Assembly (NCBI GenBank): GCA_029298735.1
Contig: JANSLP010000176.1
Span: 1 to 64,000, forward strand
Source of the DNA: Ophiostoma sp. CBS 140.51
Lineage: Eukaryota > Ascomycota > Sordariomycetes > Ophiostomatales > Ophiostomataceae
Direction of reading: 5' to 3'
Length of the DNA stretch: 64,000 bases
In this document: piece after piece, positions 1-12,099 of the stretch
Position numbering within the stretch: position 1 is the first letter of the stretch
Layout of the letters: each line of letters starts with the position of its first letter
Made by a program: the position numbers and the translations under genes
The notes under the pieces: generated by a model
Databases searched by the model: none
What the model was told of the DNA's origin: nothing
Seen by the model: the letters and a program-made list of their open reading frames with translations, nothing else

Positions 1-267
1 CTCCACGTCTACTGGCCGGAAAGCTGGAAAATGGCACCATCAAAATTAAAATTAAAATCAAAGAAATTAAAAAACAACAAGAGTATATTAGATACCAAAA
101 CATAACAGTCATAAATTAGACCTGTCCGGAAAGCCAAATCATTCATCATGGTCATTTAAAAACATTAACCGTTAAAGGGCACAAAACGTGGGTCATGTCC
201 ATATAAAAAGCAAAAGGAATAAAAATCAAAGATCGCCGCCCCATCACGCCTACCACACCAAGCAAAA
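1..267. other. AT-rich flank, probable 3' UTR of the glycine-zipper gene
   Basis: This stretch has no credible coding frame. It is AT-rich and lies directly downstream of the stop codon of the minus-strand gene at 268-1287, so it most likely carries that gene's 3' untranslated region. Confidence 0.4.
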
Positions 268-1287
268 TCACCGGCGGTCGTCACGGCCATCATAGGACCT
301 GGACGAGTTATAATAGGAATCGGCGGCGCCGCCATGCTGTGGCGGGTGAATGCGACTGCCATGGCGATTGCGACTGTTGCTACGACTGCGGCTCAGGCTG
401 GCACTGGGACTGCGGCTGATGACAAGGGCACGCTCGCGGTTGTTGCGCCGTCCGCGTCGTCCACCATCGTAGCTGTCGTCGCTGTCGTCGCCGCCGCGGC
501 TGCTGCGGCCTCGACTGTGAGCCCGGTCACTGATGCCCCTGCTGCCACCGCCACCACCGTGGTATTCCAACTCCCGCGGCTTGTGATCGCGGTCCCGCGA
601 CCGATCCCGGTCATAGTCGTCATCGTCGTGGTTGCGCTCTTGGCGGTGGTGCTCGATGCGCTTGCCGATTGCATTGGCACCGAGCCCGCCGACGGCTGCG
701 CCGACGAGAGTCGAGATCAGTGCAGCCTTTTGGTGGTCCTTTGAACCGTGGTGGCGGTGGTCGCGCTTGTCGCGCGCACGCGATGCGGCCTCGGCAGCTT
801 CGTGTGCGGCAAAGCCGCCGACAAGAGCACCCAGAACGCCGACACCGATGCCCGACTTGGAGGTGCTAAAGGTCTTGTCGGCAGCATGCTTCACCTTTTC
901 GAGCGGGCTGTGTGGGGTATCGCGATAGCGGTCGGGGGATGGTGAACGGTCGCCGCGACTGCTACCCCGGCGTGACAGCTCAGAGCGTCCAGTAGTTGAC
1001 AAGGCGGGCGGCTGAGACCGTGGGCGGTGTCGCGAGGATGGCACCTGGAGGGAGTCGTGGCGACCAAAGTCGGAAGTAGAAGCATTTGGGGGCGGGGGAA
1101 AAGATGGTGCATTGGGATCGTACGCAAGGCGACCGCCACCTGCTGCATTGGTCATATACGGAGGAGGCATGCCGGCAGAGTCATTGTAGACCTCTTCCGG
1201 CGACGAGTCCCGGTGATGTCGTCCGTGACTGTGAGAAGATCTTGGACGTCTCCGGTAGTCGTCGTCGTCATCGTAATGGCGAGACAT
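268..1287 (-). CDS. Arg/Ser/Gly-rich protein with two glycine-zipper segments
   Basis: A single uninterrupted frame of 339 residues starts at an ATG on the complement of 1285-1287. The N-terminal 130 residues and the C-terminal 120 are disordered and rich in Arg, Ser, Asp and His, with many RS and SR dipeptides. The middle holds two hydrophobic Gly/Ala segments, GVGVLGALVGGFAAHEA (about residue 147) and ALISTLVGAAVGGLGANAIG (about residue 189). These look like glycine zippers separated by a charged loop. Similar architecture occurs in fungal DUF3824-type proteins of unknown function. Glycine zippers usually pack helices in membranes or oligomers, so membrane association is an inference. No catalytic motif is visible. 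It is transcribed away from the MFS gene across a 3.2-kb gap. Confidence 0.72.
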   Translation of the reverse strand: MSRHYDDDDDYRRRPRSSHSHGRHHRDSSPEEVYNDSAGMPPPYMTNAAGGGRLAYDPNAPSFPPPPNASTSDFGRHDSLQVPSSRHRPRSQPPALSTTGRSELSRRGSSRGDRSPSPDRYRDTPHSPLEKVKHAADKTFSTSKSGIGVGVLGALVGGFAAHEAAEAASRARDKRDHRHHGSKDHQKAALISTLVGAAVGGLGANAIGKRIEHHRQERNHDDDDYDRDRSRDRDHKPRELEYHGGGGGSRGISDRAHSRGRSSRGGDDSDDSYDGGRRGRRNNRERALVISRSPSASLSRSRSNSRNRHGSRIHPPQHGGAADSYYNSSRSYDGRDDRR

Positions 1288-4200
1288 GGCTAGTGGCGGG
1301 CCAATCCGAAATACAAAGAAGGAAAAAAAGAGCCGGCGGCGGGATGTGAGGTTGGCGCCGTGGTGGAGATGCAGGAAACCTGGCGCACAGCGTATGGAAG
1401 ACGGGGGTACCGGTTATGTACTGGCAAGACACGATATTATCCGCTGGTGTTGTATTTGAGGTTGTCAAGAAGGAAAGGGAGAGAGAGAAAAAGGAGACGG
1501 GTCACAAGTCCAAGAGAGGCACGAGGCTGACCAGTTTAAATAAGAAAAGCAGAAAATGAAAAAGGGCAAATGACCAGGCGGCTCTTCGGGTCTTGTTTTG
1601 GGTGGCGGCCGGTTTAAGGCAAGCAAGGCAAGTATTAAGGCAAGGCCTCAGCTTCGGGCAATCAGAAATGGATGGGTTGCTGTGCCTCGTGGCGCAAGAA
1701 GCAGGCTAGGAGAGTTTTCCTTCTGGAAGCGGGAGACCGAGGGCCAATGACAGTTGGGTTGTGGGAGCTTGGGCAGGACGAAGCAGTAGAAATGCAGAAA
1801 CGCTTTGTTGCACGGGGCAGTGAAAAGAAAGCCGTCATGTATCCTCGTCATCCACACAAGGAATAGACCGAACAGTAATGGCCAGGAATGCTCATGCAGG
1901 AGGCGGGAAGAGGTGGAGCTGTGGAACTGGGAAAGTGGGAGAGTAGAGGAGTCACAGAGTGCTTGAACAGTGTAAATGTGAAAAAAAGAGGCCACAATCT
2001 GCTCTGTCAAGTCGTGTTGAGAGTCTTGAGAATGTTGACAAGAGGGCGTGGTGGGGTAGAAAAGGAGGCTGACGGGATGCCCGGTGGGAGGAACAACAGA
2101 GGAGGCAAGATGACTTCTCGGTCCCTGCTGCAAATGCTGCAAAGAGCGTAAGAAACGGTTGGGAAACAGAGTTGTGTGAATGGGCTTGGTAAGAATACGG
2201 AGTATGCGATATGCACGTCAGGAGGAAGTGTGCAGGAGAGGAGGGGCTCGAGGGGTTCGAGGTGCAGGGAAGTGGAATGTGAGTGGGGAACATGGGGTTC
2301 TGGGCTGGAAGGAAGCGTCAGAAGGGTGAGAAGGGCGAGAAGGGCGAGAAGGGCCAGAAGGAAGGAAGGGCTTGTGAACGATGGTCGCTCCTGCCTGATG
2401 CATCTGGAGCCGCACAGTGGCTGTGTTGGCCTTTGCCTCCGTGCCGTGGGTCTGGAACAGGGACAGTGAATGTGTCGAGGGTGGTCTGCATATACGTCGA
2501 ATACCTCCGTCCGGACTGCTCCGTACAACCCGGGGGCTTCGGGCTGGGGAGCAACTGTGATGATTTTCGTCCCGTTGTCCCCTTTCTTCTAACGAGGGGA
2601 TGGAAATTATGAAAGGGCGAAGGCTATGCCGTAACGACGACAGCCAGGATAGGAAGGACCACGCCTTCCTTGTCCGGAGTGATTCTCCATAGAGCCCATT
2701 TTAGGGGTCCTCTTTCTCTTTCCCGTTTTCGTTCGGTGTGCTGCTTGATATATCTTTCGTCTTCTTTCTCCACGTTATTCCGCGAACGGGCTCTCGTCTT
2801 CATTGGTGTTGTCGAGTTCGGTCGGGACGGCGCCACCGAAAAGCGGGTCCGCCGCCGGCGATGAGATGGCTGTCCGATGGCACGATGACAGGGTCTCGGC
2901 TCCCGGTATATATACGGAGTACATCCACAGGCAAATTTATTCGTTGAACCACAGTCGCTGCTGAGAAGGCGCTATGTGTATTTATGAAGCCACCGCTCCG
3001 TCCCACTCTGATCACCGCTTCGATTGATCGCTTCAATTTGTCGCGTCAATTTGTCGGTTAAATTCATCGCTTCAACCCATTGCTTCAACCCATCGCTTCC
3101 ATTTATCGTTTAAATTTATCGCTTTGATTTATCGCTTTGATTTTATCGCGTTAATTCATCGCTTTAACGTCTTTATGTGACTAACACCAGTCCTGAGGTC
3201 GTGAGGTCGTACGGCGTACACTGTACACAGGTTGTCAAAGCCATCACAGATAGTTCAAGACAACAGCTGTGTGCTACACCTCATGCTAGCAGGTGTGGCC
3301 CAAGTTCTGTGATGGGGCTGTGCTTGCTTCGCTCCTTGCCGTCGAGCCTCTGCAACCCTACCTCCCTGTCAGGCTGCAGGTGCCGATGCACGAGATGCAT
3401 TATCACTGTTTCAAAGCAGCGAGAAAACGGTTCCAGATGATGTGGTGGCCTCGAGGCTTCCCCCAAGGCTGCCTGGCCATGCTGGTCTTCCTCTCGTGCA
3501 GTTGTCAGAAAGCAGCTGGTCTCTGAAGTACTTTACTTTGTACTTCGCACTAGTACTTCGCACTCGTAGCTGTTATCTGTTATCAGTGCTGCAGTGCATC
3601 TGCACTTGATCCGTCATTCCGCTGACACCCCTACATTTGCACGCCGTTGCAATCTGGCTCGTCTGGATCTCGTCTGAATGCCAGGAGTCAGGTCTGGCCG
3701 TTCGCGGGCGGGAAAACACCGGATGCACCTGCTGGCCGAAAATTAGCCGGTGTTCTGGCACATTGCTGGCTCTCGTCATGGCAATGGCACGCTCGCACGC
3801 TACGCGGAAGGAGCCCGCGGATGGCCCCGAAACACACCCATTGGCCGGGAGCAGATTGCAATCCCCGCCAGCATCACGTGTAGCCCCACGTGCACCACCG
3901 AATGCCCGCGCGTGACCGCACTCCGTGGCGACCTTGCAACAGCGGCAGCCCGTGCCGGCGGCAGAACCTCGGATTTTGGCCGACCTTGGCGATACTCTTA
4001 GCAACTCCACACGGCCAGTTTTTACCTAATGCGGCACTTCCGCGTCGCGCATTCTGGTGTTGAGAAGATTTTGGGCCCAAGATTTTTGGGGTCGGCATGA
4101 CGCCCAGATTGCCACACACCACCAATTGGCACTTTTTTGTCTTTTATTGTCACGTCAAAGCATTTGATTTATTTTTATAATAATTGAATCCTCGACAATG

Positions 4201-4529
4201 CAGATGCAGACGCCAATGGACGGACATCGTGCACCCATTAACGATCCGTAAGCAACGTGTCCGCCGGGGCCTTCCTCCTCTTCTCCTCTTTCCTTTCCAT
4301 CGACCGATATACGGCGTTCTCTCTCTCTATATATGTTGCCCGGCAGCTGCCCTCGATCTGGGGAAAAGTCAGCTTGGGGTATCGGCCGAGACCTAACACC
4401 AACGCCCTCGAAGCAGAACCTCTTTGATTCTTTGACTCGACTCGACGCTGGACTTTGTTTGACCGCGATATTTCCCAGCAACACCTCCCAGACACATCAC
4501 ACGCCATCATTCTCCAGAGCAAGCACACG
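1288..4529. other. 3.2-kb divergent intergenic region
   Basis: This region separates the minus-strand glycine-zipper gene from the plus-strand MFS gene. No frame in it looks coding; the longest ones are low-complexity shadows. It holds a 13-bp minisatellite (3027-3170), two copies of the word TACGGAGTA (2196-2204 and 2913-2921), a short GAGAAGGGC-type repeat near 2325-2357, and a direct repeat of TACTTCGCACT near 3541-3565. A TATATAT string at 4328-4334 follows a CT run about 200 bp before the MFS start and is a plausible core promoter. Confidence 0.6.
3027..3170. repeat. 13-bp minisatellite, 11 units
   Basis: Eleven tandem units begin at 3027, 3040, 3053, 3066, 3079, 3092, 3105, 3118, 3131, 3145 and 3158. 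The period is 13 bp except for one 14-bp unit. The consensus is about ATCGCTTYAATTT. Most differences between units are C/T changes, for example ATCGCTT, ATTGCTT and ATCGTTT. It lies in noncoding DNA. Confidence 0.85.
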
Positions 4530-6379
4530 ATGATGACCGACGTGTCCAAGCAGTCGCCCTTGGCGCGGCACACGGAGATCGACGAGAAGGACCAGTCGTA
4601 CATGACCCCGCAACCACAATCAACATCCCGGCCGCCGTCACCGTCGCAGTCGCAGCTCCTGACGCCTCGTACAGACGGCCTTGACGAAGAGGCCTCAATG
4701 GCAGCCTCGCCAGACTCGCCAGCATCGCCTCCCCCAGAGCAGCGGCAGAGATGGAACGAGTCCAAGACGACCATGTTCCGCTTCTTTTTGACCCTTTATT
4801 CGTTTACAATCATGGGCATGAACGATGGCGCTGTCGGTGTACGTATTTCTCGTCTCTGAGTGGTCCTGGCTACCAGCAGGACTGCCTTGCTATTGCTTCC
4901 TTTCTGCTTTTTTTGTTCCTCGACGCCATGCTAACAATATGTCAAAACAGGCCCTGCTTCCTTATGTATGTCCCTATGAAACGGCTCAACAGCGGTCTAT
5001 CCAATGCCCCAAACATATGGCACCCGTAGTGTCGCCAACAACCCTCTTCACTTGAGGCATCACAGTCCCATTTTAGCTACCCAGCTACCCAGATCCACCG
5101 TTTGCTAACTGCCACTCCCCCCCCTCCCTAGATTGAAACATACTACAATGTGTCCTACACTGTCATCTCGTGTGTCTTCCTGGCGTCTTTTGCAGGCTAC
5201 CTCTTTGCCGCCCTCGCCAACAACCACATCCACCACCGCTTCGGCCAGTTTGGCGTCGCCGTCCTTGGCTCCGTTGGCCGTCTGGCCGGCTACCTCCCCA
5301 TGATGTTCCATCCTCCCTTCCCAGTCCTGCCCGTCATCATGATCTTTCCCGGCGCCGGAAGCGGCATCGAGGACAGCGGCTGGAATGCCTGGGTCGGCAA
5401 CATGGAGAATGCCAACGAGCTTCTCGGCTTTCTGCACGGCGCCTACGGCCTCGGCGCCACCATTGCGCCTCTCATTGCCACTGCCATGGTCACTAAGGCC
5501 GATCTGCCGTGGTACACCTTCTACTACCTCATGGTCGGTTTGACCGGCCTTGGCATTGCTCTGGCCGGTGTGGCCTTTTGGGGCGCCACCGGCCACGTCC
5601 ACCGCGAATCCCACAAGTCAACCACCGGACAGGGTCGCACCACCACGCGGCGCGTCTTGCGCGAGCCCATCACTTGGCTCATGGCCTTCTTCTTGCTGGG
5701 CTATGTCGGTGCCGAGGTCAGCTTGGGCGGCTGGATCACCACCTTTATGTTGGAGGACCGCCACGCTGAGAACTTTGCGGCTGGCTTGTCTGTAACGGGC
5801 TTCTGGCTCGGCATCACGGTCGGTCGTCTGGTTCTGGGGTTCGTCACAGGTCGCATTGGCGAGAAACTGGCCATCACCGTCTATCTTCTTGCATCCATTG
5901 TTCTGCAGCTACTCTACTGGCTGGTGCCTTCCTTCATTGCCTCCGCTATCTTTGTCGGCTTCCTCGGTTTCTTCCTTGGGCCACTGTTCCCTGCCGCTGT
6001 CGTGGCCGCCACCAAGCTTTTGCCAAACGACTTCCACGTCTCTGCGATTGGCTTTGCTGCTGCCTTTGGAAGCGGCGGCGGTGCCATCTTCCCATTTGCG
6101 GTTGGCGCTATCGCACAGAGCAAAGGTGTCGAGGTTCTCCAGCCTATTGTCGTCGCCATTCTTGCCTTTATTCTCATTATCTGGTGCTTCCTTCCGGGCG
6201 GCTACAAGCCAGGCGGCCTGGAGCACGCCAAGGAACACCACGAGAGCATTGGAAACGACGTTGTCGTGGCTTACCAGTGGGCAACAAAGAAGCGGGCATC
6301 CGCCGAAAAGCCCCTGTCACCGCAGCCTTCAAAGACGGCTTCGCCAGCTGAAGCGGCAACCTTGCCCACAGGATCATGA
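4530..6379 (+). CDS. Major facilitator superfamily transporter, Bsc6-like
   Basis: The spliced product is 523 residues from three exons: 4530-4838, 4951-4965 and 5132-6379. The middle exon is only 15 nt and encodes ALLPY. Its inclusion restores the family motif in MGMNDGAVG-ALLPY-IETYYNVSYT, so it is very likely real. Both introns have good signals (GTACGT with CTAAC and CAG; GTATGT with CTAAC and TAG). The first 80 residues form a disordered cytoplasmic Ser/Pro/Gln tail. About 12 membrane helices follow, with the family stretch EDSGWNAWVGNMENANELLG and a long central loop. The protein resembles the fungal MFS group that includes yeast Bsc6; the substrate is unknown. An in-frame non-ATG extension upstream was rejected in favour of the first ATG. 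Its stop lies 17 bp from the stop of the opposing Tyw4 gene. Confidence 0.88.
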
Positions 6380-6396
6380 AAGCGCCTCGAGCGCCA

Positions 6397-9300
6397 TTAT
6401 TCAGTTGCAATTTGCAACAATTCATCTGCAAGCCGCCGTAGATAAAATTGCTTTGTGTCGCGTGGAAGATCCTTGAAAGCGCCCGACATACGCGAAACAT
6501 CTTGCCTCGCCTTCTCGTAGGGCGCGAGATCTCGGTTCCCATATACGTCTCTTCCCGAAGAATACCCCTTTTCGAGATCCCGGAAGAATACGTTGACGGC
6601 GACACTGCTGTCCGAAATGGGAGTTGCTGTATGCAGCCACAGCTGGGGAAGAAACAGCACGTCTCCAGGTTTTAGGACAGCTTCATGGATATTGCACTGC
6701 GGCAAAGAGGATGAAGACAGCGCCGAAAAGACGTCAATACTAGAGCTTGACGAACCTGGCGCAAATCCGAGCTTGGTGACATCGGAAGGAGGGAAGAGAT
6801 AAAAGCGTTTGGTGCCTTGGATCTGGCAGTAGATATTGGCTAATACCTGTTTTTGTTTGTTTTCGTGTTAGTGACACGGTATAATACTTGTAGAGATACC
6901 CGCATCAAAGATAGAGCTCGCCTCCTGTTTTCTTTCATATTTCCTCTAATATATAGTCTAATACACTCGATTGGTTACCGCAACACGCCGTCTTTGAATT
7001 CACATGCGAGAAAGATAAAACTTACATCGTAATGCAGCCACATATTGACTGGACCTGAGATCCGCAGGACAGAACTGAAGAGCTTGTCCTCGACAAATGC
7101 CAGCTGTGGAGGCAGTACAAAGTCACTTGCGATCGTCGGGAAGTCGACGTTGAGTTTGGATGGGGCACCGGAAGGCTTGTCAGCCGACAGGGCGCGCAAG
7201 TACAGCTTCTTTCCATTGTCGACATCGCCAGAAAACTCCTGGAACGTTTGCGTTTTGTACCGGAAATTTTTGGCAAGAAAGTCCATGGTCTGGTCTGTTG
7301 ATTCGTGAACGACAACCTGATATCAGAGAGAGTAAAAAGGGTTAGACCGTGATATCCAAACACACTTTGTGTCTCATACACAACAAGATACCATTTACCT
7401 TTCGTTCGGGTCCAACATGGTCGGCCAGGTAGGTCAGGCTCCATCTCGCGAGGCAGGACCCGAGTTCGAGGTCCTCGAAAACCACTGGCTTGCCGCTTCG
7501 AAGTATTGACTCAAATTGCTCAGCTGATTTGAGTTCCATTCGAGGTATAGTTGTGGTCGAAAAAAGGATCGGTGGGATTGTCTCGTGGGGTGTTACCAGT
7601 GCTTCGTTGGTCACCGTGACCGTCCTGGAATATTTCCATACGGCTCGTATTCTGTCCGATTCTTCAGACACAGGAGTTTCCCGAGTGTGAAAGCTGCAAA
7701 CTCCACGAGTCCAACCGGATTCCGTCGAGAAACATGGTGCTCCACCACCGATAATGGCGACCTCGGAACCATCTATGGCAACAATGGAGGCACCTATGAA
7801 GTATGGTCGCCGGGCCTCCGGACCAAGCCCACGTGCAAAATCAAGGCATCCGTACGCCTCGTTTTCTTCTCCATAGGCACGGAAGCGAACGATCTCCAAT
7901 TTTGTTGGCAAGGTTCCTGTCGTGCCAGCACCCCCAGCGACAACGACCCAGTCACCAACCCGGGTGCTCACAGCACCATACCTGGCGAGGAGTTGGGTCG
8001 GCCAGCGGCTGATCATGGGCTTGAATGTGATGGTTGGCTCTGTGATATTGGACACATCCAACACCCACTCGAGAGCCTCGTCAGAGACAACACCATCCGT
8101 GGTCATGCCTCCGGCCAGAATACCACGAAACACTGATGGGTTCAGGTCCGGTGCCCCACTGCATGACAAAAAGCATCCGTATACAGTTGGGGGTTGAAGT
8201 TTTCCTTTGACCGAACAAGGCACCCATCCTATGTTTGGATGGAAGACAAGGAAGATGGAATGGGCTGTCGTAAAGTCGAGCCTCCCACCAGCTAAGAGAA
8301 CAAGTTTCGAGTTCCCTAGGCGCTCGGCCGAATGTCGAAACAGAGGTAAAGGAAGGCTGTGTGTCTCGACCCATTGGTGGACATCCTTCTTGAAGACCCA
8401 ACAATCGCTGAATGGGGTGGCATGCGAGCCTTTGCCTCCAGTAAGGAGGTAGCCAAAGTCTCCCAGGTCTGTCAAGGTAAAACAAGACCTAGCACCAGGG
8501 CCTCCTTGGGGCAGGACAATTCGAGATGCTGCTTCTAGGTCGGTGCTTTTGCTGTACAAGTCGGATGACCGAAGTTGGCCATCTGGCCCTTGGCCAAACA
8601 TATTGGCCACAACATTTTGGCCCAGAATAGTTTGTAGTACCATAGGGGCACCAGACCGTCTGGGAGACACGCTCTTTGTGGTGACAGTAGGCGAGAATGT
8701 GACATCCACGGCAGTAGTGGGAAATTCAGACACGTTAGCCTCTTCGGCCAGAGTATCCCGCGAGAATGAATCTGGCAATAGTGCGGCTGTTCGTGCATGG
8801 ACAACGCAGTGGTGACTCGTGAAGTGAATAAATTCCTCCCAGTCATCAAAGTCCTCAACCATATCAAGTGCTTTCCTTTGACTAGAAGATATGCACAACG
8901 GATCTGACCAAGCATGCCACCAAGATCGAGCTCTGGCATTGGGCCAGCCGAGAGCTTTGAAGCGCTCCTGCTGACTGTCAACTGCCGGGTAATGCTCTAC
9001 ACTCCTGACCGGGCCTTTGTCTTTAGCCACCTGCTGGAGCATTGCGTGAGCGAACGGAGATGAGGGCCCATTAGGTAGAGTGGGCTCAAAGAGGCAGAAC
9101 TCGGCGTTACCAATAGCACCCGCCCAGCGTATGAGAGCATCAGTATTTCCAACTTCCATATGTGCCAAGGACATCTCTGCAACAAAGAGAAATTCACTGC
9201 CATTGATGTCGACAGCCCGTGAGAGTGCCTGTTCAATCTCTGACAGACTATGCAGGTCGGAGGCAATTTGACAGTATTGATCGCTCGTGAGCAGGATGTT

Positions 9301-9903
9301 AGAATTCTCGGGAAACTGAACAGACGTCAGGGGCACCAGGAGCTCTAGAGTCTGCCTCACAACCTCGCACTTTGATATCATGATCTCAGGAGAGTCGACA
9401 TCAATGAATTTGGCACCCAAGCAGCGCTCGGCATGACGGAACATGCAACGCCATGGTAGAGTATCGCTGGATCTGGGTCAGCGAAAGTAATGAGAAGAAA
9501 AGAGGTGGAAGGAATTTCTGTGAGCAAGTTGGGCTAGGAACATGAGCTCACCTCCCACAGCCAAGATTCACAATGACTTTTGATTTTTGAGACGGCCGTG
9601 TCAAGAATTCACATATTATGGCGTCGACCATGTGCATTCGTAAATAGAAGATGCGGTTGCTCAATGGGGTGCGTTTTTGAAGTTTCTTGACAAAAAAGCG
9701 TGAGTATTGAGGGTCGGTCGAAAAGTAGACGCGCTCAACATTCCGCTTGGATATAAGATCAGCCCCATTTCTCTGTATAGCAATAATTCATAGAACAGGT
9801 TAGCAACCGTGTTCGGCCGTTGGAAACGAAATATAAATGGACACAATTGAAGAAAAAAAAAATATGAAAATGAAAATATAACAGACAACAAGCTTACACT
9901 CAT
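6397..9903 (-). CDS. PPM2: tRNA wybutosine-synthesizing protein 4 (Tyw4/Ppm2)
   Basis: This is an S-adenosylmethionine-dependent enzyme for the last steps of wybutosine synthesis at position 37 of tRNA-Phe (methylation and methoxycarbonylation). Five exons are 9898-9903, 9552-9772, 7399-9466, 7026-7316 and 6397-6846, giving about 1011 residues. The N-terminal LCMT-type methyltransferase domain shows SKRNVERVYF and the SAM motif VNLGCGSDTLPW, which is split by an intron. A Kelch/beta-propeller region (about 330-660) has repeated GG turns, and a JmjC domain follows (about 680-1011). The JmjC part keeps an HYD metal-binding pair near residue 862 and a later His in QLWLHTATP. The start is uncertain. 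The ATG at 9903 gives a two-codon first exon. The same frame stays open upstream to a TGA at 10069-10071 without another ATG, so an upstream exon may exist. Confidence 0.9.
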
Positions 9904-10490
9904 GGTGAAGGGTACCTGGCCCTCTGGCACAAGGATCTCTGGCTTTTTGTGGCTTCCTGTTAGGCGAGACTTCCCGGCTACGGGCGCTTCGTATTTGTTA
10001 TTTGGTTGGCCCTTTCCATTGCTGGTCGTTGAGAAAATATCATGAAAAAGACGCGATGATTTGATGGGTCAGCCTTGTCTGGTCTGATGTTGCTACCGTT
10101 AGTTAAGAGTGGGCCTACTCACGTGTGTGTACAAGTTACCTGGTGCGCCCACATGATAGCAACGAGCACTCAAACGAGCCAAACTACACATGGTTGTCCA
10201 CTAAGACCCCCCTGTAGCCCATTAACAAGCCCCGCAGCCAGCCTTCCCAATTCCAACTGCTGCATTACGTCGCTGCCTTTTGTTTCCATTCACATCCGCA
10301 TTCCACATCACCAAGAAGCTCCTTTTTTTCTACAGCTGCATGTCCTGGCATCGCTCCCGTCTCCGCCACGAACCCCGCCGTGATTGATTCATCACACGAG
10401 CTCTAGAAGGCCTCGGCCTCCCTGTTGCGCCACTTTTCGATACCGCGGCGCCTTTGCCGTCGCAAACAGACATCGCAAGCCTCAGAAAGG
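9904..10490. promoter_or_regulatory. Shared divergent promoter region of PPM2 and ATG18
   Basis: These roughly 590 bp lie between the starts of the minus-strand Tyw4 gene and the plus-strand Atg18 gene. The part nearest Atg18 (10200-10490) is CT-rich, as expected for a fungal leader. The part nearest Tyw4 is an open extension of the Tyw4 frame and may be partly coding. No specific operator was recognised. Confidence 0.5.
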
Positions 10491-12099
10491 ATGTCGGCTC
10501 CGGCGCTCAACTTTGTGACGTTCAACCAGGACCATAGCTGCCTGGCTGTGGGGACGTCCAAAGGCTTCCGTATCTACCATACAGACCCCTTTTCGAAGAT
10601 CTTTAGCAGTGACGATGGGAGCGTATCCATTATCGAGATGCTCTTCTCGACATCGCTTGTGGCGATGGTTTTATCACCGCGACACCTGGTGATCCAGAAT
10701 ACCAAGGTGAGTTTTCGCGGCTTGTTGAGGGAAAATCCATCTCATCAAGCCCCCTCTTCTACATCCCCTCATCTTGATGCCGTTCGGCCCCTAACACCAT
10801 GCAGCGCGCGTCTGTGATATGCGAGCTCACATTTCCCTCTGCCGTGCTCGCCGTGCGGCTCAACCGGAAACGCCTTGCCGTTGTTCTCGAGGACGAAATC
10901 TACCTCTACGATATAGCAAACATGAGCCTTCTGTACACGATTGCGACATCACCGAATCCTAGTGCCATCTGCGGCCTCTCCCCGTCTTCCGACAACTGCT
11001 ACATAGCATACCCCCTGCCCAAGCCCCGCGAAGACCGCGACGAGAAGCGTCCCTCACACGCACCGCCACTGTCTTCTTATGTGGCACCGACATCTGGCGA
11101 GGTCCTCATTTTCGATACAATCACACTCAAGGCTGTCAATGTCATCGAGGCGCACCGTTCGCCCCTGTCCTGTGTAGCAATCAACAGCGACGGCACCCTA
11201 CTTGCGACAGCGTCCGAGACTGGCACCATTATCCGCGTATTCAGCGTCCCCAAGGGCCAGAAACTATATCAGTTCCGCAGAGGTACATACCCATCGACAA
11301 TATACAGCATGTCGTTCAACCACGACTCGTCTTTGCTGTGTGTTTCGTCAACGTCGGACACCGTCCATATCTTCCGTCTCGGCGGACCGCAAGGCGCTCC
11401 AGCCGATGGCCCAGGAGCTTCATCTGGGGGTGCAGCGGCTTCTGTGGGCGGGAACGACTATGGGTCTCCGCGGCAAGGCCGCTGGTCTCGGTCGCGCAGC
11501 CACGACAGTTTTAACGAATCTCCCAGTAGTACTGCCGGCTCGCCACAAAACGAGGCGTCCGATTTGGCAGGCAGCAGTGCTGGCCGAGACGGCGCAACCG
11601 CACAGAGGAGACAGAGCGGTTCTTTTGGAAGCATGTTGCGACGATCCTCTCAAATTATGGGCCGCAGCGTTGCGGGAGTTGTCGGGTCCTACCTCCCGCA
11701 GACGGTTACCGAGATCTGGGAGCCCCTGCGAGATTTTGCCTTTATCAAGATTCCACGATCTGGCGCTACAGCTACACCGTCCAAGGCAAACCCGGCAGGG
11801 CCTTCGGTCAACAGCGCCGCTGGCGGCTCCAGTCAGTCTGGTGGGCCACTGCGGAGCGTGGTGGCCATGAGTAGCAACAGTCCTCAGGTTATGGTCGTCA
11901 CAAGCGACGGAGGATTCAATGTTTTCAATATTAATATGGAAACGGGTGGCGAAGGGTTCCTGGCTGAACACTTTTCGTAAGTAAAGTCTTACTTGATGCG
12001 ATACTCGGCTCCGAATTGTGACTAACAATTGACTTTTTACTTTGTTATAGGATCTTGGACGGTGACGACAAACTCGAAGCCTCTGCTTACGGGGCGTAA
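10491..12099 (+). CDS. ATG18: Autophagy-related protein 18 (PROPPIN)
   Basis: The spliced product is 478 residues from exons 10491-10706, 10805-11976 and 12051-12099. It is a WD40 beta-propeller that binds PtdIns3P and PtdIns(3,5)P2 at autophagosome precursors and the vacuole. The lipid-binding signature FRRG is at about residue 229 (QLYQFRRGTYPSTIYSM). The opening block LNFVTFNQDHSCLAVGTSKG and the following ATASETGTIIRVFS are typical of the Atg18 group. A long disordered Ser/Gly-rich loop lies between blades (about 265-345), and the C-terminal exon encodes a short acidic tail ending in SAYGA. The first intron runs from GTGAGT to GCAG and the second from GTAAGT, with CTAAC, to ATAG. Confidence 0.93.
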
